DNA from: Betaproteobacteria bacterium
GTDB taxonomy: Bacteria > Pseudomonadota > Gammaproteobacteria > Burkholderiales > Casimicrobiaceae
DNA: 64,000 nt
Assembly: GCA_016720425.1 (NCBI GenBank)
Contig: JADKKQ010000003.1
Location: 434,001 to 498,000, forward strand
Reading direction: 5' to 3'
Part shown: positions 38,214 to 46,819 of the stretch, piece by piece
Position numbering within the stretch: position 1 is the stretch's first letter
Layout: each line of letters opens with the position of its first letter
Notes under the pieces: model-generated
The model's database searches: none
Seen by the model: the letters and a program-made list of their open reading frames with translations, nothing else
What the model was told of the DNA's origin: nothing
Made by a program: the position numbers and the translations under genes

Positions 38214-38258
38214 AACGACACCGCCCGCAACCGCGTTACCCCACCCCACGGAGGCCCC

Positions 38259-38714
38259 ATGCCCGCCAGCAGAGTTGCCGACTTCTCGCTCCCCGCCACC
38301 GGCGGCGCGACCTTCACGCTGTCCGCCCAGCGCGGACGGATCGTCGTGCTGTACTTCTATCCCAAGGACAACACGCCGGGCTGCACCACCGAGGGCGCGG
38401 ACTTCCGCGACCGCCACGAGGCGTTCGTCCGCGCCGGCGCGGTGGTCGCCGGCGTGTCGCGCGACAGCCTCAAGTCGCACGAGAGCTTCAAGGCCAAGAT
38501 GGGCTTTCCGTTCGAGCTGCTGAGCGACGCCGACGAAACGCTGTGCACCCGGTTCGGCGTGATGAAAATGAAAAACATGTACGGCAAGCAGGTTCGCGGC
38601 ATCGAGCGCAGCACCTTCGTCGTCGACGCCAAGGGTGTGCTGGCCAGGGAATGGCGCGGCGTCAAGGTGCCCGGTCACGTCGACGAGGTGCTCGCCTTCG
38701 TGCAGTCGCTCTGA
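38259..38714 (+). CDS. bcp: Thiol peroxidase / bacterioferritin comigratory protein (Prx family)
   Basis: 151 residues. The peroxidatic Cys is in YFYPKDNTPGCTTEGADFRD (near 46). FGVMKMKNMYGKQVRGIERS is typical of Bcp. It reduces peroxides in the cytoplasm. The resolving Cys five residues downstream seen in E. coli Bcp is absent here, suggesting a 1-Cys or atypical mechanism. Its 3' end overlaps the end of the convergent kinase gene by 40 bp. Confidence 0.93.
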   Translation: MPASRVADFSLPATGGATFTLSAQRGRIVVLYFYPKDNTPGCTTEGADFRDRHEAFVRAGAVVAGVSRDSLKSHESFKAKMGFPFELLSDADETLCTRFGVMKMKNMYGKQVRGIERSTFVVDAKGVLAREWRGVKVPGHVDEVLAFVQSL

Positions 38715-40075
38715 ACCGCGGCGGGCCAGCGCAGCCGGGCCTCGAAGCCGCCGCCGGGCCGGTTCCCGACCTCGAAGCGCGCGCCGTGGAGCTCGGCGAT
38801 GCGCTGCGCGATCGCGAGGCCCAGTCCGCTGCCCTCCGCGCTCGCCTCGCGGCCCCGATAGAAGCGCTCGACGAGGCGCGGCAGGTCGTCCGGCGCCACC
38901 CCCGGCCCGTCGTCGGCGACGCCCAGCCGGACTTCGCCCGCCTGCAGGCCGGCAAAGACCGTGATCGCAGCGCCTGCCGGCGTGTAGCGCAGCGCGTTGT
39001 CGAGCAGGTTGCGCAGCACGATCTGCAGCAGCTCCGCGTCGCCGCGCAGGCGCACGGACGTGGCCTGCAGCCGTAGATCCCGCCCGGCGGCTGCCGGCCC
39101 CGCGTCGGCGACCACCTGCCGCGCGAGCTCGGCGAGATCGATCGCGGCCGGATGCGGCAGGCCGGCCAGCGGATCGAGGCGCGCCAGCCGCAGCAGCTGC
39201 TCCAGCACCCGGGCGGCGCGGTCGGTGCCGGCGACCACCTGCGTCAGCGCGTGCCGGCGGTCGTCGTCGTCGACGCTGCGCTGCGCCACCTGGGCCTGGA
39301 CCTTGACGACCGCCAGCGGTGTGCGCAGCTCGTGCGCCGCGTCCGCGGTGAAGCGGCGCTCGGCGTCGAGCGTGTCGCGCAGCCGATAGAGCAGCCGATT
39401 GAGCGCGGCGACCAGCGGCTGGACTTCGCGCGGCGCGCTGCGGCTCGCCAGCGGCGTCAGGTTCTCCGGCGAGCGCGACGCGACGTCGGCAGCCAGGTCG
39501 TCGAGCGGCTTCATTCCGCGCCGGATCGAGAAGTAGATCAGCAGCAGCAGCAGCGGCGAGATCAGCACCACCGGCAGCACCGACTGGCCGGCGACCTCCA
39601 GCGCCGCACGGTCGCGCAACTCGATCGCCTGCCCGACCTGCACCTGGTAGTCGCCGGAGGCCGCCTTGAGATCCAGGATGCGCCACGGCCGCCCCTCGTG
39701 GTCGACGATCGAATAGCCGGGACTCGCCGCCAGCGGCACCCTGGGCGCGTGCTCGGAACGCAGCAGCAGCGACCCGTCGGCGCGACCGATCTGGAACTCC
39801 AGCGGCGGTTCGTAGAGATTGCGCTGGTCGCTGCGCACGGTGGCGAGGCGCGTCGCCAGGTCCAGGAGGTGGGACTCGTTGTCGCGCACCAGCGCGAGCA
39901 GCAGCCGCGCCGACTGCGCCAGGTGCCCGTCCATCATCTCCTCGGCCTCGTGCTGCGCCTCCCGGTAGGTCAGCACGCCGCTGAGCGCGAAGCTCAGCAG
40001 CGCGGCGACCAGGACGGCGCGCAGCAGCCGCCGGCGCAGCGACTGCACGCGGGCTGGCGGCGGCAGGTCAGCCAT
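38675..40075 (-). CDS. Two-component sensor histidine kinase (QseC/TctE-like)
   Basis: 466 residues. Helix 1 (about 16-35), a periplasmic domain of about 145 residues, helix 2 (about 180-200), HisKA with the His in RRFTADAAHELRTPLAVVKV (about 266), and ATPase motifs NLLDNALRYTPAG, VADDGPGVA and GSGLGLAIAQRIAELHGA. It overlaps its regulator gene by one base (TGATG). It is the last gene of the seven-gene operon beginning with the hemolysin-family gene, so it may sense the product or its precursor (inference). Confidence 0.93.
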   Translation of the reverse strand: MADLPPPARVQSLRRRLLRAVLVAALLSFALSGVLTYREAQHEAEEMMDGHLAQSARLLLALVRDNESHLLDLATRLATVRSDQRNLYEPPLEFQIGRADGSLLLRSEHAPRVPLAASPGYSIVDHEGRPWRILDLKAASGDYQVQVGQAIELRDRAALEVAGQSVLPVVLISPLLLLLIYFSIRRGMKPLDDLAADVASRSPENLTPLASRSAPREVQPLVAALNRLLYRLRDTLDAERRFTADAAHELRTPLAVVKVQAQVAQRSVDDDDRRHALTQVVAGTDRAARVLEQLLRLARLDPLAGLPHPAAIDLAELARQVVADAGPAAAGRDLRLQATSVRLRGDAELLQIVLRNLLDNALRYTPAGAAITVFAGLQAGEVRLGVADDGPGVAPDDLPRLVERFYRGREASAEGSGLGLAIAQRIAELHGARFEVGNRPGGGFEARLRWPAAVQSDCTKASTSST

Positions 40076-40737
40076 CAGGCGCCGTCACCCAGCCGGTACC
40101 CCATGCCGCGGACGGTGCGGATGAACTCGGCGCCGAACTTCTTGCGCAGGCGGTGCACGTACACCTCGACGGTGTTGCTGCCGGCTTCCTCGCCCCAGGC
40201 ATAGAGGCTCTCCTCGATCTGGCTGCGGGTGCGCAGGTGCTGCTTGTGGCGCAGCAGATCGTACAGCAATGCGTACTCCAGCGCCGAGAGCACGACCGGC
40301 TGCCCGTCCCGGGTCACCCGCTTGCTCGCCGGCTCGAGCACGACGCCGCCGTGCTCGAGCGTCGGCGCCGCCGCACCGCCGGCGCGGCGGATCAGGGCGC
40401 GCAGCCGAGCCTGCAGCTCGGGCAGGTCGAAGGGCTTGGTCAGGTAGTCGTCGGCCCCCGCGTCCAGCCCGGCGATCTTGTCGGCACCGCTGTCGCGCGC
40501 GGTGAGGATCAGCACCGGCACCCGATTGCCCTGTCCGCGCAGCTCCTTCAGCACCGACAGGCCGTCGCGCTTCGGCAGGCCGAGGTCGAGCACGCAGGCG
40601 TCGTAGGCGTGGACCGGCAGCGCGAGGCGCGCCGCCTCGCCGTCGCGCACCCAGTCGACCGAACAGTCGTCGAGCTTGAGGCCCGCGCGGATGCCGTCCC
40701 CGAGCTGCGCATCGTCTTCGACCAGCAGGATTCGCAC
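40075..40737 (-). CDS. OmpR-family response regulator (QseB/PmrA-like)
   Basis: 220 residues from a GTG that directly follows the TAA of the TPR gene (TAAGTG). Receiver with Asp51 in ACVLDLGLPKRDG and Lys in DYLTKPFDLPEL; winged helix with RSQIEESLYAWGEEAGSNTV and EVYVHRLRKKFG. QseB/PmrA proteins bind CTTAA-N6-CTTAA, and precisely such a box precedes this operon at 45021-45036. Confidence 0.94.
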   Translation of the reverse strand: MRILLVEDDAQLGDGIRAGLKLDDCSVDWVRDGEAARLALPVHAYDACVLDLGLPKRDGLSVLKELRGQGNRVPVLILTARDSGADKIAGLDAGADDYLTKPFDLPELQARLRALIRRAGGAAAPTLEHGGVVLEPASKRVTRDGQPVVLSALEYALLYDLLRHKQHLRTRSQIEESLYAWGEEAGSNTVEVYVHRLRKKFGAEFIRTVRGMGYRLGDGA

Positions 40738-41409
40738 TTAGCGGTGGTCCTTCTTCACTTTCGCCAGCAGCGTCTGCACTTCCTGGCGGCGCCCGCTGTC
40801 CGCGAGCTCGCGCCCGGGGCGCGCGGGCGCCTTGAGAGCCTTCTCGAGGTGCGCCACGGCCTCGGCCTGCCGGCCTCGCTCGCTCAGATACTCGCCGTAA
40901 AAGTAGTTGGGATCAATACCGTCCGGGTTGATCGCCAGCGCCTTGCGGAAGTATTCCTCGGCCCGCTCCTTGTCGCCGAAGCCGACCGGCCAGCCGGGGA
41001 CCTTGGCGTAGAGCGTCGCCAGACTCGCATAGGCCGACCCGCCGAGCGCCCGGTCGTCGATCTTCAGCGCGTCGTCGAGGCGCTGGCGCGCTTCCTTGGC
41101 CAGTGACAGCGCCCCGAGGCCGCCGGCGGCGCCCGCTTCGCTCGACAGGACGATGCCTTCCCAGATCAGCGGCTCCGGCAGCCTCGGGTTGGCTTCGACC
41201 ACCCGACGCGCCTGCGACGCCAGCGTGCGGTAGCTCTCGGCGTGCTGCTTCTCCGGCTGGCGGTACTTGATCTCGGCCCACTGGTCCTGGATCGGGCGGA
41301 TGAGCTCGTCGGGGGTCGCGGCGGACGCCGGCAGGCTGAGCGCGGTGGCACCGGCGAATGCGCAGGCGACGAGCGCCAGCAGTCGGGTCGAACGGAGGGA
41401 GGTGATCAT
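40738..41409 (-). CDS. Exported TPR-repeat protein
   Basis: 223 residues. A signal peptide (1-30, cleavage after PASA) precedes helical repeats, the clearest being ERAEEYFRKALAINPDGIDP and AEAVAHLEKALKAPARPGRE, which are tetratricopeptide-like. It is likely periplasmic and a protein-binding scaffold. It lies 22 bp after the SDR gene and abuts the regulator gene, so it belongs to the operon; function unknown. Confidence 0.82.
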   Translation of the reverse strand: MITSLRSTRLLALVACAFAGATALSLPASAATPDELIRPIQDQWAEIKYRQPEKQHAESYRTLASQARRVVEANPRLPEPLIWEGIVLSSEAGAAGGLGALSLAKEARQRLDDALKIDDRALGGSAYASLATLYAKVPGWPVGFGDKERAEEYFRKALAINPDGIDPNYFYGEYLSERGRQAEAVAHLEKALKAPARPGRELADSGRRQEVQTLLAKVKKDHR

Positions 41410-41431
41410 CGCAGGGTCCTTTCGGGTCGAT

Positions 41432-42217
41432 TCAGGGAGAGGGGCTGTGCTGCTTGACGAGCGCCAGCTTGTTCGCCAGGCCGCGGTCGACCAGCGACGG
41501 CGCGACGCCGTTGAGCCAGGCGAAAAGCCGCTCGGGAAAGCCGAAGTGATGCTCGCCGTCGCCGCGGCGCAGTGCGGCGACGACCTGCCGGGCGACGCGG
41601 TCCGGCGCGTCGCTGCGGCTCTTCAGCGCGCGGTTCAGCGCGTTGACCGCCTCGCTGTTCAGCGGCGTGTCGATGGCGCGCGGCGCGATGTGGATCACCG
41701 CCACCAGCGAGTCGGCGAGCTCGCGGCGCAATGCCTGCGAGAAGCCGCGCAATCCGGCCTTGGCGGCCGAGTAGGCGGCAAAGCCGGGGAACGGCAGGCT
41801 GCCGAAGGTCGATCCGATGTTGACGATCGCCGCCTGCGGCTGCGCCTTGAGCCACGGCAGCAGCGCGTGCGTCAGGTGGATCGGCGCGACGAGGTCGGTG
41901 GCCAGCACGCGTTCGATCGTCGGCCACGGCTGGCTCTCCAGCAGCCCGAAGGCGCCGACCCCGGCGTTGTTGATCAGCACGTTGACGCCGAACTGGTGCG
42001 CCGCCCCGGTCAGCGCGGCGACGCCCGCGTCGCGGTCGAGATCGGCGCACACGCAGCCGGCGTCGGCACCGAGCGACGCCGCCAGCGCCGACAGGCGCGC
42101 GTGATCGCGCCCGGCGAGCAGCAGCGCGGCGCCGGCGCCGGCGAGCTGGCGGGCGAGCTCCCGGCCCAAGCCGCCGCTGGCGCCGGTGAGCAGGATGCGG
42201 GCCCGGTTCAACTGCAC
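41432..42217 (-). CDS. Short-chain dehydrogenase/reductase
   Basis: 261 residues from the GTG at 42215-42217 with GGGGA seven bases upstream. Cofactor motif LLTGASGGLGRELA (10-23), NNAGVGAFG, catalytic Ser in NIGSTFGS and YSAAKAG (Tyr-x3-Lys). All catalytic residues are present. It is probably NADPH-linked, since an Arg follows the second strand (LLAGRDHARL). It overlaps the diiron oxidase gene by 10 bp. Confidence 0.93.
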   Translation of the reverse strand: MQLNRARILLTGASGGLGRELARQLAGAGAALLLAGRDHARLSALAASLGADAGCVCADLDRDAGVAALTGAAHQFGVNVLINNAGVGAFGLLESQPWPTIERVLATDLVAPIHLTHALLPWLKAQPQAAIVNIGSTFGSLPFPGFAAYSAAKAGLRGFSQALRRELADSLVAVIHIAPRAIDTPLNSEAVNALNRALKSRSDAPDRVARQVVAALRRGDGEHHFGFPERLFAWLNGVAPSLVDRGLANKLALVKQHSPSP

Positions 42218-42873
42218 GGCGTTTCCCCGGCGACGGGCAGCGCACGGAACACGTCGCCGTACAGCTGGTAGAAGACGCGCGCGCTCCGCAGCACGTCGGC
42301 CTGATCGGCCGGGGTCATCGCGTCGAGCAGTTCGGCCAGATGGCGGGTGTGCTCCTGGTCGAGCGTGCCGTGCGAACGCAGGTAGGAGAACGCGCTGTCC
42401 GGCAAAGCCAGCGCCTGCTGGATGCGATCGGCGGCCTGCAGCGCGATGGCGACGCTGGTGCCCTCGAGCACGAACACCATGCCGAAGAACGCTGCCGGGT
42501 TGCCCCGGTGGAGCAGGTCGTAGGCGTAGGCGACCATCACCTCGGCCGGCAGCTCCGGATCGCCGGCACGCACCGCCGCGGCGTCGCCACCGGCCGCGGC
42601 GATGTCGTCGAGGATCCATTCCTCGTGGCCGATCTCCTCCGCGATGTACTCGGCGACCGGGCGCCGCAGCCAGGCCAGCCGCTCGGGCAGGCGCCCGCCC
42701 AGCGTCATCAACAGCGGGGTCGTGTGCCGCACGTGGTGATAGGCCTGCCCGAGGAAGGCCTGGTAGCTCGCCAGCGTCACCCGCCCCTGCAGGCAGTCGG
42801 CGATCACCGGCGCGGCCAGCAGTTGCGCGCGCTCGGCGGCGGTGGCTTCGGTCAAGGTCTCAAAATACGTCAT
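42208..42873 (-). CDS. Heme-oxygenase-like diiron oxidase (TenA/iron-containing redox enzyme family)
   Basis: 221 residues, all-helical. Candidate metal ligands: His residues in AYHHVRHTTPLL (about 46-50), Glu80/His83 in AEEIGHEEW, Glu137 in VFVLEGTSVA, and HGTLDQEH (168-175), which fits the H-x3-D-x2-H motif of heme-oxygenase-like diiron oxidases such as UndA. These enzymes oxidise fatty acids or amines. Start: ATG at 42871-42873, overlapping the ligase gene end by 14 bp. The substrate is presumably an acyl species activated by the neighbouring ligase (inference). Confidence 0.8.
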   Translation of the reverse strand: MTYFETLTEATAAERAQLLAAPVIADCLQGRVTLASYQAFLGQAYHHVRHTTPLLMTLGGRLPERLAWLRRPVAEYIAEEIGHEEWILDDIAAAGGDAAAVRAGDPELPAEVMVAYAYDLLHRGNPAAFFGMVFVLEGTSVAIALQAADRIQQALALPDSAFSYLRSHGTLDQEHTRHLAELLDAMTPADQADVLRSARVFYQLYGDVFRALPVAGETPCS

Positions 42874-44377
42874 TGCTTGCCTTCTCATCGGAGTGCAGCG
42901 TTGCCAGCGCCGCAGCGTGTTGACTGAAGATTGCACTGCGGATCGGCCGGCCGTTGCCGGTGGCCAGGCCGTTCTGTGCGCTGAAGGGCGGCACGACCAG
43001 CCAGCGGCGGACGCGCGCATAGTCGGGCAACGCAGCATTGGCTCGCTGCACCGCCAGCGCGAGGCGCCCGCCATCGACGCCGCCCGGCGCCACGAGCGCG
43101 GCGCCGAGCCAGGGCTGGCCGTCACCGAAGACCACCGCCTGGGCGATCTCCGGCTGCGCCAGCAGCACCGACTCGACCCACTCGGGCGCGATGTTGCGGC
43201 CGTAGGAGCTGATCAGCACGCTGTTGCGCCGGCCGGACAGGTGCAGATGACCCGCCGGATCGATCCGGCCGAGGTCGCCGGTGGCGAACTCCGGCGGCGC
43301 CGTGCCGATCGACGCGGCCGACGGATCGCCGACGTAACCGAGGAAGGCGCGCGTCCGGATGCGGACCTCGCCGTCCTCGATGCGGACCGCGGCGTGCCCG
43401 AGCGGGCGCCCGACGTCGTCGCCGTCGTCACCCGGTCGATTGAGGCTGACGACGGAACCGCACTCGGTCAGCCCGTAGCCCTGGTACGCCGGCAGGCGCA
43501 GCGCGCGCGCCCGTGCGAGCAGGTCCGGCGCGACGCGGGCGCCGCCGACCGCGACGTAATCGAGCCCGGTGGGTGCGCACTGCCGGCTCGCCGCCAGGTG
43601 GGTCGTCCACGCCTTCAGCAGCTCGGGCACGAGGATCAGGCTGTCGGGCTGCGCGGCCACCACCTGCCGCTGCAGCGCCGCCGCATCGAAACCGGCCATG
43701 CCCCGCCATCCCAGCGTCTGCAGCCCCGGCAGGTCGACCCGCGCGCCGCGCAGCAGCGGCGCGTGGACGCCGGCGACGTTCTCGAGCAGCAGCGCCAGCG
43801 GCAGCACCGACAGGTGCCGCTCGATCGGCAGGTCGCGCAGGCGATCGGCGACCGCGGCCGCGGTGTCGATCAGGCCGGCGGCGCCGAGACACACGCCCTT
43901 CGGCGCCCCGGTGCTGCCCGAAGTGAAGGAAATCCTGGCCGTCGCGATCGGCAGCTCGACCGGCGGGACCGACCGCTCCATCCGCGTCAGCCCCTGCCAC
44001 GCGCCGGTGCGCACGAAACCCGCGCCCAGTTCGGCGACGCGCGCCGGCTGGTCGGTCAGCACCGCATCGGTGCCGGTGCGCTCCAGCGCGTGCGCCAGCT
44101 GCGCCGGACTGAAAAAACCCGGCAGCGGCAGGTGCACGATCCCGCTGCGCAGCGCCGCGAGTTCGGCGATGACCCACGCCGGGCCGTTGTCGGCCAGCAC
44201 GGCCAGCACCCGTGTGCCGCAGAGCGCGGACGCCAGCCCGTCGACTGCGGCGCACAACTCGGCCGCGCGCCAGGCCCGACCCTCGCCCTGCAGGATCACG
44301 TCGCCCGGCGCACGGCGCGCCAGCGCGGCGAACAGCATCTCGCTGCCCGGATGCCCCGGTCGGTCCGTGCGCGTCAC
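42860..44377 (-). CDS. AMP-dependent acyl ligase/synthetase
   Basis: 505 residues from the GTG at 44375-44377 that overlaps the upstream stop as GTGA. ANL-superfamily motifs: FTSGSTGAPKGV (A3), YQGYGLTECGSVVSL (A5), ATGDLGRIDPAGHLHLSGR (A7/A8) and the hinge RRNSVLISSYGRNIAPEWVE. The C-terminal A10 region reads ATGNGRPIR, with Arg where the catalytic Lys is usual. It activates a carboxylic acid as adenylate, with or without CoA transfer. Confidence 0.88.
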   Translation of the reverse strand: MTRTDRPGHPGSEMLFAALARRAPGDVILQGEGRAWRAAELCAAVDGLASALCGTRVLAVLADNGPAWVIAELAALRSGIVHLPLPGFFSPAQLAHALERTGTDAVLTDQPARVAELGAGFVRTGAWQGLTRMERSVPPVELPIATARISFTSGSTGAPKGVCLGAAGLIDTAAAVADRLRDLPIERHLSVLPLALLLENVAGVHAPLLRGARVDLPGLQTLGWRGMAGFDAAALQRQVVAAQPDSLILVPELLKAWTTHLAASRQCAPTGLDYVAVGGARVAPDLLARARALRLPAYQGYGLTECGSVVSLNRPGDDGDDVGRPLGHAAVRIEDGEVRIRTRAFLGYVGDPSAASIGTAPPEFATGDLGRIDPAGHLHLSGRRNSVLISSYGRNIAPEWVESVLLAQPEIAQAVVFGDGQPWLGAALVAPGGVDGGRLALAVQRANAALPDYARVRRWLVVPPFSAQNGLATGNGRPIRSAIFSQHAAALATLHSDEKASNDVF

Positions 44378-44976
44378 GATTGCCGGCCGATCCGCTCGCT
44401 GGCGCGGCGGATGCGACCGGCGACGACCACCGGTTGCGTCTCGTAATAGCGCCCCCAGGCGCCGACCGCGTCGCCCAGGCGGGCCGGATCGGCCGCTGCG
44501 ATCGCCAGCAGCGGCAGCCCGAGGCGGCTGAAGATGCCGACCAGTTCGCGCGTCGCCGTGAACACCACCCATTCGTAGCCCAGCCGATCGAGGTGCGCGG
44601 TCAGCGCCCGGACCACCTGGACGGTGCCGCCCGGCTTCTCGGCGGCCAGATTGCCGACCTCGACGATCCTTTCCCGCCGCACCTCCTGCTTCGCCAGCCG
44701 CGCCAGCGCCTGCTCGACCGGCTGATCCAGATAGCGCTCGAGGAACAGTGCGTCGCCCTTCGCCGCCCGCCAGCCGGTGGCCGCGACGATCCGCTGCTGC
44801 TGCTCCAGCAGCATGAGGTGGGGAGCGAAGGCGCTGACCTCGGCGCCGTAGTGGCGGGCGAAGCTCGCGCGGATGAACGCTTCGGTCTCTGCGCGCCGGG
44901 GCGAACCGGCGACCGTGTGGGTCACGGTGATCGCGTCGGCGCGGGGTTCGAACAGGTCGCGTCGGGCAGGCTGCAT
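44374..44976 (-). CDS. Thermostable hemolysin family protein (GNAT-like fold)
   Basis: 200 residues. The segments ETEAFIRASFARHYGAEVSA, LFLERYLDQPVEQAL, ERIVEVGNLAAEKPGG and LGYEWVVFTATRELVGIFSR match the Vibrio delta-VPH-type thermostable hemolysin family. That family is related to N-acyltransferases, so acyl transfer rather than lysis is plausible here. Start: ATG at 44974-44976 with AAAGGA upstream. It is the first gene of the seven-gene operon. Confidence 0.85.
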   Translation of the reverse strand: MQPARRDLFEPRADAITVTHTVAGSPRRAETEAFIRASFARHYGAEVSAFAPHLMLLEQQQRIVAATGWRAAKGDALFLERYLDQPVEQALARLAKQEVRRERIVEVGNLAAEKPGGTVQVVRALTAHLDRLGYEWVVFTATRELVGIFSRLGLPLLAIAAADPARLGDAVGAWGRYYETQPVVVAGRIRRASERIGRQS

Positions 44977-45020
44977 GGCGGCATTCCTTTCGGTGAGTGC
45001 CGCGAGTCTCCGCCACCATC

Positions 45021-45037
45021 CTTAACCGGGCCTTAAC
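45021..45037. promoter_or_regulatory. QseB/PmrA-type box CTTAA-N6-CTTAA
   Basis: CTTAAC-CGGGC-CTTAAC (45021-45026, 45032-45037) is an exact direct repeat with 11-bp period, 45 bp upstream of the hemolysin-family start. It matches the box bound by QseB/PmrA regulators, and such a regulator is the sixth gene of this operon. Confidence 0.65.
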
Positions 45038-45166
45038 CGCGGATTGCGGGCACGGCGGGGGCGCCGGCCGTCCCGCCCTGCGCCCCGGCGGATTTCCCGG
45101 GCCCACGCCGGTCCCCGGTCGGCACCACCACCGCTGCAGGTCGGACGCCGCGGTCACCGCTATATC

Positions 45167-45195
45167 TTGTGTTCGTCATACGCGGCGGCTAGGAT
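45167..45195 (+). promoter_or_regulatory. Sigma-70-like promoter of the PhoH-family gene
   Basis: TTGTGT (45167-45172), 17-bp spacer, TAGGAT (45190-45195), about 65 bp before the start codon. It lies in the divergent region shared with the hemolysin-family operon. Confidence 0.5.
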
Positions 45196-45265
45196 GCGCG
45201 GGACGGCGTGCATCGCGCCGCCGACGCCGCCCCCCCCCGCCACCGCCGCGCCTGCAAGGAGCCCC

Positions 45266-46750
45266 ATGGTCGAGCGCAAGACCCGCACCGCCCCCTTGAC
45301 CCTCGTCGCCCGCAAGTCCGCCCGGCCCGCCGGCAAGTCCGGCACGGCCACCCGACTGCTCCCCGCCAACAAGCTGTTCGTGCTCGACACCAACGTGCTG
45401 ATGCACGACCCGACGAGCCTGTTCCGCTTCGAGGAGCACGACATCTACCTGCCGATCCTCACGCTGGAGGAGCTCGACAACAACAAGAAAGGCATGACCG
45501 AGGTCGCGCGCAACGCGCGGCAGGTGTCGCGCTTCCTCGACGAGCTGGTCAGCGGCATGCCCAACGGCATCGTCGAGGGCATCTCGCTCGAGGCCAAATC
45601 CGGCGGCGCCGCGTCCGGCCGGCTGTACCTGCAGACCGAGGCGATCACCACGACGCTGCCGCCGTCGCTCGCCAACGGCAAGGCCGACAACCAGATCATC
45701 GCCGTCGTCATGCACCTGCAGGCGGCGCATCCCAAGCGCAACGTCATCCTGGTGTCCAAGGACATCAACATGCGGATCAAGGCGCGCGCGCTGGGCATCG
45801 CCGCCGAGGACTACTTCAACGACAAGGTGCTGGAGGACACCGACCTGCTCTACGGCGGGATGCGCGAGCTGCCGCCGGACTTCTGGGACCGGCACGGCAA
45901 GGCGATGGAGTCCTGGCAGCAGGGCGGGCACACCTACTACCGCATCCAGGGACCGCTGGTCCCGTCGCTGCTGGTCAACGAGTTCCTGTACCAGGAGCTT
46001 CCCGGCCAGGCGCCGCTGCACGCGATGGTGCGGGAGACCGGCGGCCGCAGCGCCGTGATCTCGACCCTGAAGGACTACTCGCACCAGAAGAACAACGTCT
46101 GGGGCATCGTCGCCCGCAACCGCGAGCAGAACTTCGCGCTCAACCTGCTGATGAACCCGGAGGTCGACTTCGTCTCGCTGCTCGGGCAGGCCGGCACCGG
46201 CAAGACGCTGCTGACCCTCGCGGCGGGGCTGATGCTGACGCTCGAGTTCAAGGTCTACTCCGAGATCATCATGACCCGGGTGACCGTCCCGGTCGGCGAG
46301 GACATCGGCTTCCTTCCCGGCACCGAGGAGGAGAAGATGAATCCCTGGATGGGCGCGCTCGAGGACAACCTCGACGTGCTGAACAAGACCGACGACGAAG
46401 CCGGCGAGTGGGGCCGCGCCGCGACGCGCGACCTGATCCGTTCGCGCATCAAGGTGAAGAGCCTCAACTTCATGCGCGGCCGCACGTTCATCAACAAGTT
46501 CCTGATCATCGACGAGGCGCAGAACCTCACGCCCAAGCAGATGAAGACCCTGATCACCCGCGCCGGTCCCGGCACCAAGGTGATCTGCCTGGGCAACATC
46601 GCGCAGATCGACACGCCCTACCTCACCGAGGGCAGCTCGGGCCTCACCTACGTCGTCGACCGCTTCAAGGGCTGGCCGCACTCCGGGCACATCACGCTGA
46701 CCCGCGGCGAGCGCTCGCGGCTGGCCGACCACGCGGCGGAGATCCTGTAG
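45266..46750 (+). CDS. PIN-domain/PhoH-family ATPase
   Basis: 494 residues. N-terminal PIN nuclease domain (about 33-170) with acidic residues in LFVLDTNVLMHDP, LTLEELDNN and LVSKDINMRIKA; C-terminal PhoH ATPase with Walker A LLGQAGTGKTLLTLAAG and Walker B KFLIIDEAQNLTPKQMKTL. This architecture (PhoH2) is reported as an RNA helicase/RNase. Start: ATG at 45266 behind AAGGAG. It is monocistronic and divergent from the hemolysin-family operon. Confidence 0.94.
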   Translation: MVERKTRTAPLTLVARKSARPAGKSGTATRLLPANKLFVLDTNVLMHDPTSLFRFEEHDIYLPILTLEELDNNKKGMTEVARNARQVSRFLDELVSGMPNGIVEGISLEAKSGGAASGRLYLQTEAITTTLPPSLANGKADNQIIAVVMHLQAAHPKRNVILVSKDINMRIKARALGIAAEDYFNDKVLEDTDLLYGGMRELPPDFWDRHGKAMESWQQGGHTYYRIQGPLVPSLLVNEFLYQELPGQAPLHAMVRETGGRSAVISTLKDYSHQKNNVWGIVARNREQNFALNLLMNPEVDFVSLLGQAGTGKTLLTLAAGLMLTLEFKVYSEIIMTRVTVPVGEDIGFLPGTEEEKMNPWMGALEDNLDVLNKTDDEAGEWGRAATRDLIRSRIKVKSLNFMRGRTFINKFLIIDEAQNLTPKQMKTLITRAGPGTKVICLGNIAQIDTPYLTEGSSGLTYVVDRFKGWPHSGHITLTRGERSRLADHAAEIL

Positions 46751-46819
46751 CTTCGGGCGGCGAACCGGCACCCTGGGCCGCCGCTGCAGCCGAGGCAGAT
46801 CGCGCGTTCGCCCCGTCGC

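Noticed and set aside
44374..44976. A true secreted toxin (thermostable hemolysin)
   Set aside because: No signal peptide or membrane-active segment is evident, and the genes around it are cytoplasmic enzymes. The name reflects the family only; a GNAT-like acyltransferase is more plausible.
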